DNA of 33,905 nucleotides from Sulfurimonas sp. (lineage in GTDB: Bacteria; Campylobacterota; Campylobacteria; Campylobacterales; Sulfurimonadaceae). Under the pieces are notes generated by a model. That model saw nothing but the letters and a program-made list of their open reading frames with translations. It did not search any database and had not been told where the DNA came from. Below, in pieces: positions 1-8,018 of the stretch. Position 1 is the stretch's first letter. Every line of letters begins with the position of its first letter. A program made the position numbers and the translations under genes. Location of the stretch: contig JALSLR010000098.1 of assembly GCA_026988245.1 (NCBI GenBank), positions 1-33,905 on the forward strand, given 5' to 3'.

Positions 1-1
1 A

Positions 2-1120
2 GGCTCTGCCATAGTACCCGATACTGATATGACAGGAAATATAGAGGGTATCTATGATGAATATGTACGCCCTGATATTGCTTACGATTCACGATCACTT
101 ATGGTAGGGACGCTCTTTAAACCAGCTGATAGCTACAATGCCAAAGCAGATGAATCAAACATCTATCTTAATTCATTTTTAAAACCATTTGAAAATTTTG
201 AAATTCTTGTGGGTGCAAGATATGTCCAATACAAGCAAGATGTAGAACAGTTTTACTTAGATAATGATAATAATGTCGCTAGTAGCATAGAAAGCCTAAG
301 CATTGATAAAGTGTACCCAAGTGGTGGACTAAAACTCAAGATAGATACAAACAATATCATAGATTTTGCATTTTCTCAAACATATATAGTCCCTGACTTT
401 AGAGAGTTTACTAATGGTGAATACTTTCACCCGTATGAGGTTGCAACTATAGTAGGAAACCCTGATCTTGTAAATACTGATATACTCAGCTATGATCTTA
501 AATATGCACACTACTTTTCAGATAGGGATGCTATTAAGATTGGTGCCTTTTATAAGTACCTAGACAAACCTATAGAAGATGTTATGAAGCCTTCAAGCTC
601 ATTGCCTATTTACTCTTTTGATAATGCAGATTTTGCTACCTTAGTTGGTATAGAGATAGATGGAAGAAAAAACTTTGACTTTGTAGCAAGTATGGTTGAA
701 AATTTTTATATGTCTGGAAATTTTTCTTATACACAGTCAAATGTTACACTCAGAGAGGAACAAGAAAGTGTTTACTCAACAAACAATAGACAACTCCAAG
801 GCTTATCACCAATGGTTATCAATGCAACCTTTGGTTATGAAAAAATAGGAAGAAGTCTAACACTTTCATATAACCAAATGAGTGAACGTATTCGTAAACT
901 AGGGATGATAGATGATGGGGATTATTTTCCTGATCATTATGAAAATCCTGCTGCTATTTTAGACTTTGTATGGATTGAAACATTTGAAGATAGCTTATCG
1001 TTTAAAGTAAAGGTTGGAAATATCCTTCAAGGTGAAACGATATGGACGCAAGGTGGAAGAGTCACTAAAGTTTTCACAAACCCTATGACATATAGTGCTA
1101 GTATGTCTTACAAATGGTAA
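2..1120 (+). CDS. TonB-dependent receptor, C-terminal beta-barrel (5'-partial)
   Basis: The frame is open from base 2, so the gene begins outside the window and only the C-terminal ~370 residues are present. The visible part is an outer-membrane beta-barrel: alternating aromatic/polar strands, the family-typical block PDFREF...NPDLVNTDILSYDLKY (around residues 123-157 counted from the first ATG), and a C-terminal strand ending SMSYKW with the terminal aromatic residue used for outer-membrane assembly. Receptors of this family import siderophores, cobalamin or other scarce ligands using TonB/ExbBD energy; the ligand cannot be told because the plug domain is missing. It lies 60 bp upstream of three response regulators in the same direction, so it may be a target or co-transcribed partner of that system; this is inference. 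Confidence 0.85.
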   Translation, partial: GSAIVPDTDMTGNIEGIYDEYVRPDIAYDSRSLMVGTLFKPADSYNAKADESNIYLNSFLKPFENFEILVGARYVQYKQDVEQFYLDNDNNVASSIESLSIDKVYPSGGLKLKIDTNNIIDFAFSQTYIVPDFREFTNGEYFHPYEVATIVGNPDLVNTDILSYDLKYAHYFSDRDAIKIGAFYKYLDKPIEDVMKPSSSLPIYSFDNADFATLVGIEIDGRKNFDFVASMVENFYMSGNFSYTQSNVTLREEQESVYSTNNRQLQGLSPMVINATFGYEKIGRSLTLSYNQMSERIRKLGMIDDGDYFPDHYENPAAILDFVWIETFEDSLSFKVKVGNILQGETIWTQGGRVTKVFTNPMTYSASMSYKW

Positions 1121-1180
1121 ACACTGTAACCCAAATGACACTAAAACATCATAAACTTAGTTTGAAATAAAGAGGAAAAT

Positions 1181-1867
1181 ATGAGTAAAAAGACTATCTT
1201 GATAGTAGATGACGATAAAGACATCTTAGAACTATTAGAGTTTACACTCTCTAATATTGGCTATGATGTTCTTGGATTTTTAAACACTAAAAATGTAAGC
1301 AAGGTCATTCTTGAAGAAAATATAGACCTTATACTAATGGACAGGACTTTACCAAATATCGACGGTAGTCTCTACATCGAGATGCTTAGAAGTAAAAACA
1401 TAAATATTCCGGTCATTTTTGTTTCAGCTAAAGACTCCCCTGCAGAGATAAAAGAAGGATTTTTAATAGGTGCTGATGATTATATCACCAAACCTTTTAA
1501 TATGGATGAGTTGGTACTTCGTATAAAAGCTGTGCTGAGACGTTCAAATCATGAAACTGTTGAAGTGATCGACATCATGACATATAAAGATATGAGTCTT
1601 GATTTAAACATGCATAAACTTAGAATTGACAACTTAGATATTGAACTTACAAAACTTGAAACAAATTTATTACAAATTTTGATTAAAAATAAAAACAAGG
1701 TACTTGATAGAGATTTTCTCATCAAGCATGTTTGGCGTGACACCTCTGATATCAACCAAAAAACTGTCAATGTTGCTATAAAAAGATTAAAAGAAAAGAT
1801 AGATCCAAACAAAGACAAAGAATATATAAAAACTATACGTGGCATTGGGTATTTACTAAGTGCCTAA
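1181..1867 (+). CDS. OmpR/PhoB-family response regulator (first of three)
   Basis: This is a 228-residue DNA-binding response regulator. The N-terminal receiver (about 1-120) has the acidic pocket DDD at 10-12, phospho-acceptor D54 in LILMDRTLP, switch residue S82 and K104 in YITKPF. A winged-helix effector (about 130-228) ends in the usual VNVAIKRLKEKI...IRGIGYLL pattern. A good Shine-Dalgarno (AGAGGAAA) precedes the ATG. It is followed after 9 bp by a second, clearly paralogous regulator, then a third and one histidine kinase. Phosphorylation by that kinase and DNA binding as a dimer are expected from the family; target genes are unknown, though the TonB receptor upstream is a candidate. 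Confidence 0.93.
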   Translation: MSKKTILIVDDDKDILELLEFTLSNIGYDVLGFLNTKNVSKVILEENIDLILMDRTLPNIDGSLYIEMLRSKNINIPVIFVSAKDSPAEIKEGFLIGADDYITKPFNMDELVLRIKAVLRRSNHETVEVIDIMTYKDMSLDLNMHKLRIDNLDIELTKLETNLLQILIKNKNKVLDRDFLIKHVWRDTSDINQKTVNVAIKRLKEKIDPNKDKEYIKTIRGIGYLLSA

Positions 1868-1876
1868 GGGGGAAAT

Positions 1877-2551
1877 ATGAGCGTAAAAATAGTAATCGTA
1901 GAAGATGAGGAAGATTTACTTGACCTTATCGAGTACTCACTCTCTAAAGAAAACTTTGAAACTATAGGTTTTTTAGATACTAAAAATGTCCAAAGATTCC
2001 TAGATGAAGAAGATATTGACCTACTTATAATGGACAGAAATCTCCCAGGTGTAGAAGGGAGTGAGTTTGTACAAGCTCTCAGAGAAGATGGGTTCACGAC
2101 ACCTGTCATCTATCTTACTGCTAAAGCTAAAGACTCTGATGTAGAAGAAGGGTTTTTACGTGGAGCTGATGACTATATAACTAAACCATTTAACATGAAA
2201 GAACTTATCTTTCGTATACATGCGATGCTAAGACGTACGAGTAAAAATCTCAATGATGGAATCATCTCTCATAGAGACCTAATCCTAGATAAAAGTTCAC
2301 GAACACTGACAGTAGACAAAAAAGAGGTAAGCATTACCAAACTAGAGTTCAACCTCTTATATGAGTTCATTACCAATAAAAATACTATTTTAGATCGTGA
2401 TTATCTTCTTGAAAATGTATGGCATGATACAGAATCTTTTCAATATCGTACAGTGAATGTAGCCATTAACCGTATAAAGGAAAAAATAGATCCAGATAAA
2501 ACAAAAGAGTATATTCAAACTATTCATGGAGTAGGATATAAAATTGTATAA
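1877..2551 (+). CDS. OmpR/PhoB-family response regulator (second of three)
   Basis: This 224-residue paralogue of its two neighbours has a receiver with acidic pocket ED at 9-10, phospho-acceptor D53 in IMDRNLP, switch T81 and K103 in YITKPF, then a winged helix ending VNVAINRIKEKI...HGVGYKIV. All phosphorelay residues are intact. It starts 9 bp after the preceding gene with a GGGGGAAAT Shine-Dalgarno, so the two are surely co-transcribed. The three regulators share unusual wording (MDR-LP at the phosphorylation site, YITKPFN), which points to local tandem duplication followed by divergence. Confidence 0.93.
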   Translation: MSVKIVIVEDEEDLLDLIEYSLSKENFETIGFLDTKNVQRFLDEEDIDLLIMDRNLPGVEGSEFVQALREDGFTTPVIYLTAKAKDSDVEEGFLRGADDYITKPFNMKELIFRIHAMLRRTSKNLNDGIISHRDLILDKSSRTLTVDKKEVSITKLEFNLLYEFITNKNTILDRDYLLENVWHDTESFQYRTVNVAINRIKEKIDPDKTKEYIQTIHGVGYKIV

Positions 2552-2569
2552 CTTGTTAAAAAAATAAGC

Positions 2570-2575
2570 TATAAT
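2570..2575 (+). promoter_or_regulatory. Candidate -10 box before the third response regulator
   Basis: A perfect TATAAT lies in the 30-bp gap between the second and third regulators, ending only 6 bp before the upstream-most ATG (2582). A transcript from it would begin at about 2582-2583, which favours the internal ATG at 2597 as the translation start or a leaderless message. Campylobacterota sigma-70 promoters often lack a clear -35, and none is seen here. Confidence 0.4.
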
Positions 2576-2596
2576 TTTTGTATGAATGAAACAACA

Positions 2597-3268
2597 ATGA
2601 CACATCACACTATTTTAATAGTCGAAGACCAAGAGGATATACTAGATTTAATGGAATACACTCTTAGCAAAGAAGGCTATGATGTCATAACCTGCGTAGA
2701 TACTACAAATGTACGGGACATACTTGATGAAGATGAGATAGCACTCATACTTATGGATAGGAACCTACCTTCCGTTGAAGGGACGAAGTTCATCAAGTCT
2801 ATTCGTGAGCTTGGCTATAACGAACCTGTCATCTATGTAACTGCAAAAGACTCTGGAGACAACATACTTGAAGGTTTTGAAGCGGGTGGAGATGACTACA
2901 TCACAAAACCTTTTAATATCGAAGAGTTTAAAGCAAGAGTCAAAGCGCTTATCAAACGTACAAGTAAAATGCAAGATATCATGAAATTTCGTGACATTAC
3001 CTATAACTCTTCAAATAAAACTTTCAATATCAAAGGTAAAGATATAAAACTCACACATCTAGAACATGACCTCCTTTTAGAGTTTCTCAAAAATGAAAAC
3101 ATTCTGCTCTCAAGGGAGATACTTTTAGAAAAAGTTTGGAAAGATTCACTTAACAAGCAGGTGAAAACTGTCAACGTAGCCATCAAAAGACTCAAAGAAA
3201 ACATAGACCCAGATGGGACAAAAGACTATATAAAGGCTGTACGTGGTGAGGGATATATCCTTTGTTAA
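2597..3268 (+). CDS. OmpR/PhoB-family response regulator (third of three)
   Basis: The third paralogue has a receiver plus winged helix. I prefer the ATG at 2597 over the in-frame ATG at 2582. Starting at 2597 gives 223 residues beginning MTHHTILIVEDQED, which aligns with the starts of the two sister proteins and puts the phospho-acceptor at D54, the switch at T82 and the lysine at K104, exactly the numbering of the first paralogue. The TATAAT at 2570-2575 would also place the transcription start at the earlier ATG. The C-terminal wing ends VRGEGYILC. The last 7 bp overlap the start of the histidine kinase, so the two are probably translationally coupled, making this the most likely direct partner. 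Confidence 0.9.
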   Translation: MTHHTILIVEDQEDILDLMEYTLSKEGYDVITCVDTTNVRDILDEDEIALILMDRNLPSVEGTKFIKSIRELGYNEPVIYVTAKDSGDNILEGFEAGGDDYITKPFNIEEFKARVKALIKRTSKMQDIMKFRDITYNSSNKTFNIKGKDIKLTHLEHDLLLEFLKNENILLSREILLEKVWKDSLNKQVKTVNVAIKRLKENIDPDGTKDYIKAVRGEGYILC

Positions 3269-4641
3269 GATTCCAACAGATTATTTTTAGAAAGTTCTTA
3301 ACACTTTTTATAGTACTTTTTATAGCTGTTGGTGCTATCGTATATTTTTGGGTGAAAGAGCTTTATATAAATGAAGCAAAAATTTCACTTTTACACAGTA
3401 TAGAGATCCTTGCTCTTAGCATCAACAACTCTACAGACCTTGATGAACTAGCACTTGGAATCAAAAAAGAACTCAACACTAGACTTACCATCATTTCTAA
3501 AAATGGCAACATCCTTTGCGAATCTCACAAAGACAAGTCAACTATGGATAACCACAGATATAGAGATGAAGTACTACAGTCCGATGAAAGTGCCTATGGT
3601 TTTAAAATAAGACATTCAAAAACAATCAATAAAGACCTTCTTTATGTTGTAAAAAAATACACGCTCAACAAAAAAACCATATATATCAGACTCGCACGTG
3701 AACTTAAAAGTGTTACAAGCCAGATAATAACCTTGGGTTTTGAAATCCTTAGCATCGTAGCTCTCTTTTTTGTCTCAATTTTCATCGTCGCTTATCAAAT
3801 CAACGTTAAAATCCAAGATGAAACAAAGAAAATCTTGACATTTTTAAAAGCACTCACAAAAAAGAAAAAAGAAAACTACATTAACTCTAACTTTTCTCAA
3901 GAATTTTCACTCATAACGCAACTTCTCACAAAAGTTTCAAAAATTCTCATCAAACAAGATAGACAAAAAGACAAATATACTGCTAAACTTCAAGCTTCAA
4001 ACACGCAAAAAGATGACATTATATCAGCTATCAGCCATGAGTTTAAAAACCCTATCGCTGTCATAAATGGTTACTCTCAAACCCTTCTTGATGACACAAA
4101 TATAAATGACAACATAAGACAAAAGTTTTTAACAAAAATATATAAAAATGGAAATAGACTCAATGAACTCATAGATACACTAAGACTCTCAACAAAGCTA
4201 GATAATTCACAACAAAAACTCAATCTTAAAAGTGTAGATATAACTAAACTTGTCAATGAAACAATAGACGCTTTACAACATACTTACAAATCAAAAGAGG
4301 TCGTAGTAAAAACCTCTAAAGAAGTAGTCTTTAAAATTGATGAAGCACTCTTTAGCATCGTCCTTACGAACCTCATAGAAAATGCTTTTAAATACTCAGA
4401 AGATGAAGTTCTCATTAAGATATCTCCAAAACAGCTAGACATAATAGATACAGGTATCGGCATCAAAGAAAAAGACTTAGAAAAAATCTTTGACAAGTTT
4501 TACCGGGTATCTAGTAATTCCTGGAACAACTCTCTTGGTCTCGGCCTATTTTTAGTGAACAATATCGTTGAACTACACCACTTTAAACTAGAAGTCAAAA
4601 GTGTGGAAAATGAAGGTTCTACTTTTAGTGTCATATTTTAA
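3262..4641 (+). CDS. Membrane sensor histidine kinase
   Basis: This 459-residue kinase begins at TTG, 7 bp inside the third regulator, with a GAGGGA Shine-Dalgarno upstream. Two transmembrane segments (about 11-30 and 156-180) enclose a ~125-residue extracytoplasmic sensor region of no recognised type. A helical linker follows, then the dimerisation/phospho-acceptor helix with H259 in SAISHEFKNP, and a HATPase_c domain with N-box NLIENAFKYS, G1 box DTGIGIKEKD, F-box FDKFYR and G2 box GLGLGLF. The overall style resembles PhoR-type kinases that pair with OmpR-family regulators. It is the only kinase beside three regulators, so one-to-many signalling is likely. The stimulus is unknown. Confidence 0.92.
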   Translation: MLRFQQIIFRKFLTLFIVLFIAVGAIVYFWVKELYINEAKISLLHSIEILALSINNSTDLDELALGIKKELNTRLTIISKNGNILCESHKDKSTMDNHRYRDEVLQSDESAYGFKIRHSKTINKDLLYVVKKYTLNKKTIYIRLARELKSVTSQIITLGFEILSIVALFFVSIFIVAYQINVKIQDETKKILTFLKALTKKKKENYINSNFSQEFSLITQLLTKVSKILIKQDRQKDKYTAKLQASNTQKDDIISAISHEFKNPIAVINGYSQTLLDDTNINDNIRQKFLTKIYKNGNRLNELIDTLRLSTKLDNSQQKLNLKSVDITKLVNETIDALQHTYKSKEVVVKTSKEVVFKIDEALFSIVLTNLIENAFKYSEDEVLIKISPKQLDIIDTGIGIKEKDLEKIFDKFYRVSSNSWNNSLGLGLFLVNNIVELHHFKLEVKSVENEGSTFSVIF

Positions 4642-4682
4642 TTTGTAACCTTTGTGAGATAATCTTTTCATAGAATTACACT

Positions 4683-6443
4683 ATGAAAAAAAACTTACCT
4701 AGCTCATGGATAGAGAACTTAAATATTTTAGATATCGCATTCCAACCTATACTCAACATACATACAGGGGAAATATATGCCGTGGAAGCTCTGCTTCGTG
4801 GCTTTCAAGATGTAGGCTTCAAGTCTATCTTTTCCCTTTTTGACAAGGTTTACAAAGAAAACATTCTTTATGCTTTTGACATTGCGCTCAGAGAAAAAGC
4901 CTTAATAAAGTTTTCAAAAATTAAAAATTATGAACAAGTTAAACTTTTTTACAATCTTGACAATCGACTCTTTGAGATGCCTGATTTTTCTGAAGGAAAC
5001 ACAAGTGCTATTTTAAAAAAACTCAACATCAAAAAAGAAAATATATGTTTTGAGATATCTGAACGGCATGAGATTAGCAATGATTCTAACTTTGAAAATA
5101 TTTTAAAGCATTACCAAGAGGAAAATTTTTGTATAGCTATTGATGATTTTGGCATAGGGTATTCTGGCTACAAACTTCTTTATGACTCAACTCCAAATCT
5201 CATCAAGATTGATAGATTTTTCCTTCAAAATATTCAAAACAATCCAAAGAAAAAACTCCTTGTAAGAAACATAACTCATCTCGCTATTCAACTAGGTATA
5301 AAAGTAGTTGCCGAGGGTGTTGAGACAAATGAGGAACTGCTTACATGTAAAGAGATTGGATGTCACTTAGTCCAAGGATATCTCATACAAAGACCAACTC
5401 AAAAAGTAGATGAAATCCTTGAAGAATATGAACATATCGCCACTCTTGTGAAACACAATCAAAAAAGAAATAATTTTCAAACATCTATTGAATCTTATTT
5501 GGACAAGACTGAGTCTATCCATATAAAAACAAAAATGAATCTTGTTATAGACTACTTCAAAAAAAACAATACCACCAGCGTAGTCCCCATCGTTAACTCT
5601 TACGATGAACCTATGGGTATCTTACAAGAAAACCAAATCAAAGAGTTTTTATACTCACCCTTTGGAATGTCCTTGCTACTCAATGATGAATCAAGCAAGT
5701 CAAAACTCAAAAATCTCATCAACCCTTGTGGCTATACAGATATTCGCAGTAGCATCTCAACTATCATAGAACTTTTCTCTAACGACCCAGAATCAGTTGG
5801 AATCATCATCACACAAAATTCAAAATACTATGGATTTCTTTCAGCACGTTCTATCATTAGCATCATGAACGAGGAAAATCTCATCTTAGCAAGAGATCAA
5901 AACCCCCTCACAAAACTTCCAGGCAATACGATGATAGAGAAGTATCTTTCAGAGTGTTCTAAGAGTAGTAGCCAGTATATGTTGTGCTATTTTGACTTAG
6001 ATAACTTTAAAGCTTTTAATGATGTATATGGTTTTCGAAATGGGGATAGAGTAATACAACTGTTTGCGGATATACTCAGAAAAAATTTAGATCAAAAGTA
6101 TTTTAAAGCACATATTGGTGGTGATGATTTTTTTACTGCAGTTGAATACGTACAAAATGATGAAACTCAATCTATGCAACTTTTGTGTGATGTAGTAAAA
6201 AAATTCTCTCAAAGTGTCAGAGAGGTATATTCACAAGAGGACAAACAAAGAGGCTACATTATCTCAACCGATAGAGAGGGACAAAAAAAACAATTTGATC
6301 TTTTAAGTGTGAGTGCATCTATACTCATCCTTCACTCAAATACAAAAAAAAGATATGTTGAAAATATCAATGGTATACTTTCCGTCCAAAAGAAAGTTGC
6401 TAAATATGAAATAGAACACATCTCTATAAGTTGCTTATTGTAG
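4683..6443 (+). CDS. EAL-CBS-GGDEF cyclic-di-GMP signalling protein
   Basis: This is a 586-residue cytoplasmic protein. The N-terminal EAL phosphodiesterase domain (about 1-250) keeps its catalytic set: E35-A-L-L-R, IDDFGIGYSG, LIKIDRFF, VAEGVET and VQGYLIQRP. A CBS pair (about 265-395), usually an adenine-nucleotide sensor, follows. The C-terminal GGDEF domain (about 410-580) reads GGDDF at 479-483, a conservative change of the fourth position, and has no RxxD inhibitory site just upstream. It may therefore cyclise GTP weakly or act as a GTP-binding regulator of the EAL domain. It starts 41 bp after the kinase without an obvious Shine-Dalgarno; a GATAAT at 4658-4663 could be its own -10 box. 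Confidence 0.9.
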   Translation: MKKNLPSSWIENLNILDIAFQPILNIHTGEIYAVEALLRGFQDVGFKSIFSLFDKVYKENILYAFDIALREKALIKFSKIKNYEQVKLFYNLDNRLFEMPDFSEGNTSAILKKLNIKKENICFEISERHEISNDSNFENILKHYQEENFCIAIDDFGIGYSGYKLLYDSTPNLIKIDRFFLQNIQNNPKKKLLVRNITHLAIQLGIKVVAEGVETNEELLTCKEIGCHLVQGYLIQRPTQKVDEILEEYEHIATLVKHNQKRNNFQTSIESYLDKTESIHIKTKMNLVIDYFKKNNTTSVVPIVNSYDEPMGILQENQIKEFLYSPFGMSLLLNDESSKSKLKNLINPCGYTDIRSSISTIIELFSNDPESVGIIITQNSKYYGFLSARSIISIMNEENLILARDQNPLTKLPGNTMIEKYLSECSKSSSQYMLCYFDLDNFKAFNDVYGFRNGDRVIQLFADILRKNLDQKYFKAHIGGDDFFTAVEYVQNDETQSMQLLCDVVKKFSQSVREVYSQEDKQRGYIISTDREGQKKQFDLLSVSASILILHSNTKKRYVENINGILSVQKKVAKYEIEHISISCLL

Positions 6444-6539
6444 TGACATATGGAAATTGATGAAATTTTAGACATCATTAGGAAAATATTAATTTTAAAT
6501 ACGATAAACTAGTAGCAATATTTAATTCAGGAGAAACGA

Positions 6540-7970
6540 ATGGGTAAATTTGTTAATAACGTAAAAGAGTTCTTTACATATTGTGAAGAAAATGATGTTC
6601 AGTTTGTAGACTTAAGATTTACAGATATCAAGGGTGCTTGGCACCATCTTTCATACCGTATGTCTGCGGTAAATGAAACTAACCTTAGTAATGGTTTTCC
6701 ATTTGATGGTTCATCTATCGAAGCATGGCAACCAATCAATGAATCAGATATGCTACTTAAAGCTGATGTAGGTTCTGCATTTTTAGATCCTTTCACTGCT
6801 GATCCTACTATTATCATTTTCTGTGATGTATATGACATCTACAAGAACCAAGCATACGAAAGATGTCCACGCTCTATCGCTAAAGCTGCACTAAAGCATG
6901 CTGAAGATATCGGTATAGCTGATGCTGCATACTTTGGTCCTGAAAATGAATTTTTCATGTTTGATAGCGTAACTTTTGTTGATAACATCAATGAAGCTGG
7001 TTACAAAGTAGATACTGAAGAGGGTGAGTGGAACTCAAACAATCCATACCCAGAGATGTATAACACTGGGCACCGTCCAGGTACAAAGGGTGGTTACTTT
7101 CCAGTGCAACCAACTGACTCTGCTGTAGATATGCGTGCTGAGATGATGCAAGTTCTTGAGCAAGTTGGTCTTGAAGTTGTTCTTGGTCACCACGAAGTTG
7201 CACAAGGGCAACACGAGATAGGTATCGTATATTCTGACATCATTGGTGCTGCTGATAATGTTCAAAAATACAAGTACGTTATAAAAATGATAGCACACCT
7301 AAATGGTAAGACTGCTACATTTATGCCTAAACCACTTTATGGTGATAACGGAAACGGTATGCATGTTCACCAATCACTATGGAAAAATGGTAAAAATCTT
7401 TTCTACAATGAAGGAGCATATGCTAACCTTTCTGAGATGGCTCTTAACTATGCTGGTGGTATCTTTAAACATTCATTTGCAGTTGCCGCGTTCACAAATG
7501 CTTCAACTAACTCATATAAGCGTTTAATCCCAGGTTTTGAAGCTCCTAGTATCCTTACTTACTCTTCTCAAAATCGTTCAGCAGCTTGTCGTATCCCTTG
7601 GGGTGCTGGTGAGGGTGCTACTCGTTTAGAGATGCGTTTTCCTGACTCTACTGCTAACCCTTACTTAGCGTTTGCTGTTATGATGATGGCTGGACTTGAC
7701 GGTATCAAAAACAAAACTGCACCTGTTGGTCCAATGGATGAAGATCTCTTTGAACTCACTCTTGATGAGATTCGTGAAAAAGGGATTGCACAGATGCCAC
7801 ACACTCTTCGTTCTGCTTTAGAGGGTCTTATCTCAGATAATGACTTCTTAAAACCAGTATTTACAGATGAGTTCATCAATGCATATCAAGCGTACAAATT
7901 CGAACGTGATGTATTCCCTGATGAAGGTCGCCCTACTGCGTATGAGTTTAAAACTACATACCAGTGCTAA
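6540..7970 (+). CDS. glnA: Glutamine synthetase, type I
   Basis: GlnA makes glutamine from glutamate, ammonia and ATP and is the main ammonia-assimilating enzyme, a cytosolic dodecamer. The 476-residue length is normal. Visible signatures are the N-terminal beta-grasp with [11 protein letters not shown], the ATP/metal region [18 protein letters not shown], and [10 protein letters not shown] near the active site. The Shine-Dalgarno is CAGGAGAAA. In the stretch equivalent to the E. coli adenylylation loop (NLYDLP), this protein has DLFELT with F404 in place of the modified tyrosine. Control by adenylyltransferase is therefore not expected, as known for Helicobacter GlnA. The gene stands alone between signalling genes and is closed by a strong hairpin. 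Confidence 0.97.
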   Translation: MGKFVNNVKEFFTYCEENDVQFVDLRFTDIKGAWHHLSYRMSAVNETNLSNGFPFDGSSIEAWQPINESDMLLKADVGSAFLDPFTADPTIIIFCDVYDIYKNQAYERCPRSIAKAALKHAEDIGIADAAYFGPENEFFMFDSVTFVDNINEAGYKVDTEEGEWNSNNPYPEMYNTGHRPGTKGGYFPVQPTDSAVDMRAEMMQVLEQVGLEVVLGHHEVAQGQHEIGIVYSDIIGAADNVQKYKYVIKMIAHLNGKTATFMPKPLYGDNGNGMHVHQSLWKNGKNLFYNEGAYANLSEMALNYAGGIFKHSFAVAAFTNASTNSYKRLIPGFEAPSILTYSSQNRSAACRIPWGAGEGATRLEMRFPDSTANPYLAFAVMMMAGLDGIKNKTAPVGPMDEDLFELTLDEIREKGIAQMPHTLRSALEGLISDNDFLKPVFTDEFINAYQAYKFERDVFPDEGRPTAYEFKTTYQC

Positions 7971-7976
7971 GTACAA

Positions 7977-8005
7977 ACTTTACTACACAATCTGTGTAGT
8001 AAAGT
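7977..8005. terminator. Bidirectional hairpin terminator after glnA
   Basis: A perfect 13-bp stem (ACTTTACTACACA / TGTGTAGTAAAGT) with a 3-nt ATC loop lies 7 bp after the glnA stop and 14 bp from the stop of the convergent HD-GYP gene. Position and symmetry fit a terminator serving both genes. The T-tracts are short (CTCTT on +, GTTTG on -), so efficiency is uncertain. Confidence 0.75.
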
Positions 8006-8018
8006 CTCTTAAGATACC

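Noticed and set aside
1121..1180. Terminator between the TonB receptor and the first regulator
   Set aside because: Only a 5-bp ACTAA/TTAGT stem with a long loop and no T-tract was found.
2582..2596. ATG at 2582 as the start of the third response regulator
   Set aside because: It lies at the likely transcription start, and starting at 2597 aligns with both paralogues and matches the first one's residue numbering exactly.
6444..6539. Clear sigma-54 or sigma-70 promoter upstream of glnA
   Set aside because: No GG-N10-GC element is present, and the AT-rich -10-like strings are too weak to single one out.
7303..7527. Open frames within glnA and other genes in alternate frames or antisense
   Set aside because: They follow the codon structure of the real gene, have no ribosome site and no recognisable protein pattern.
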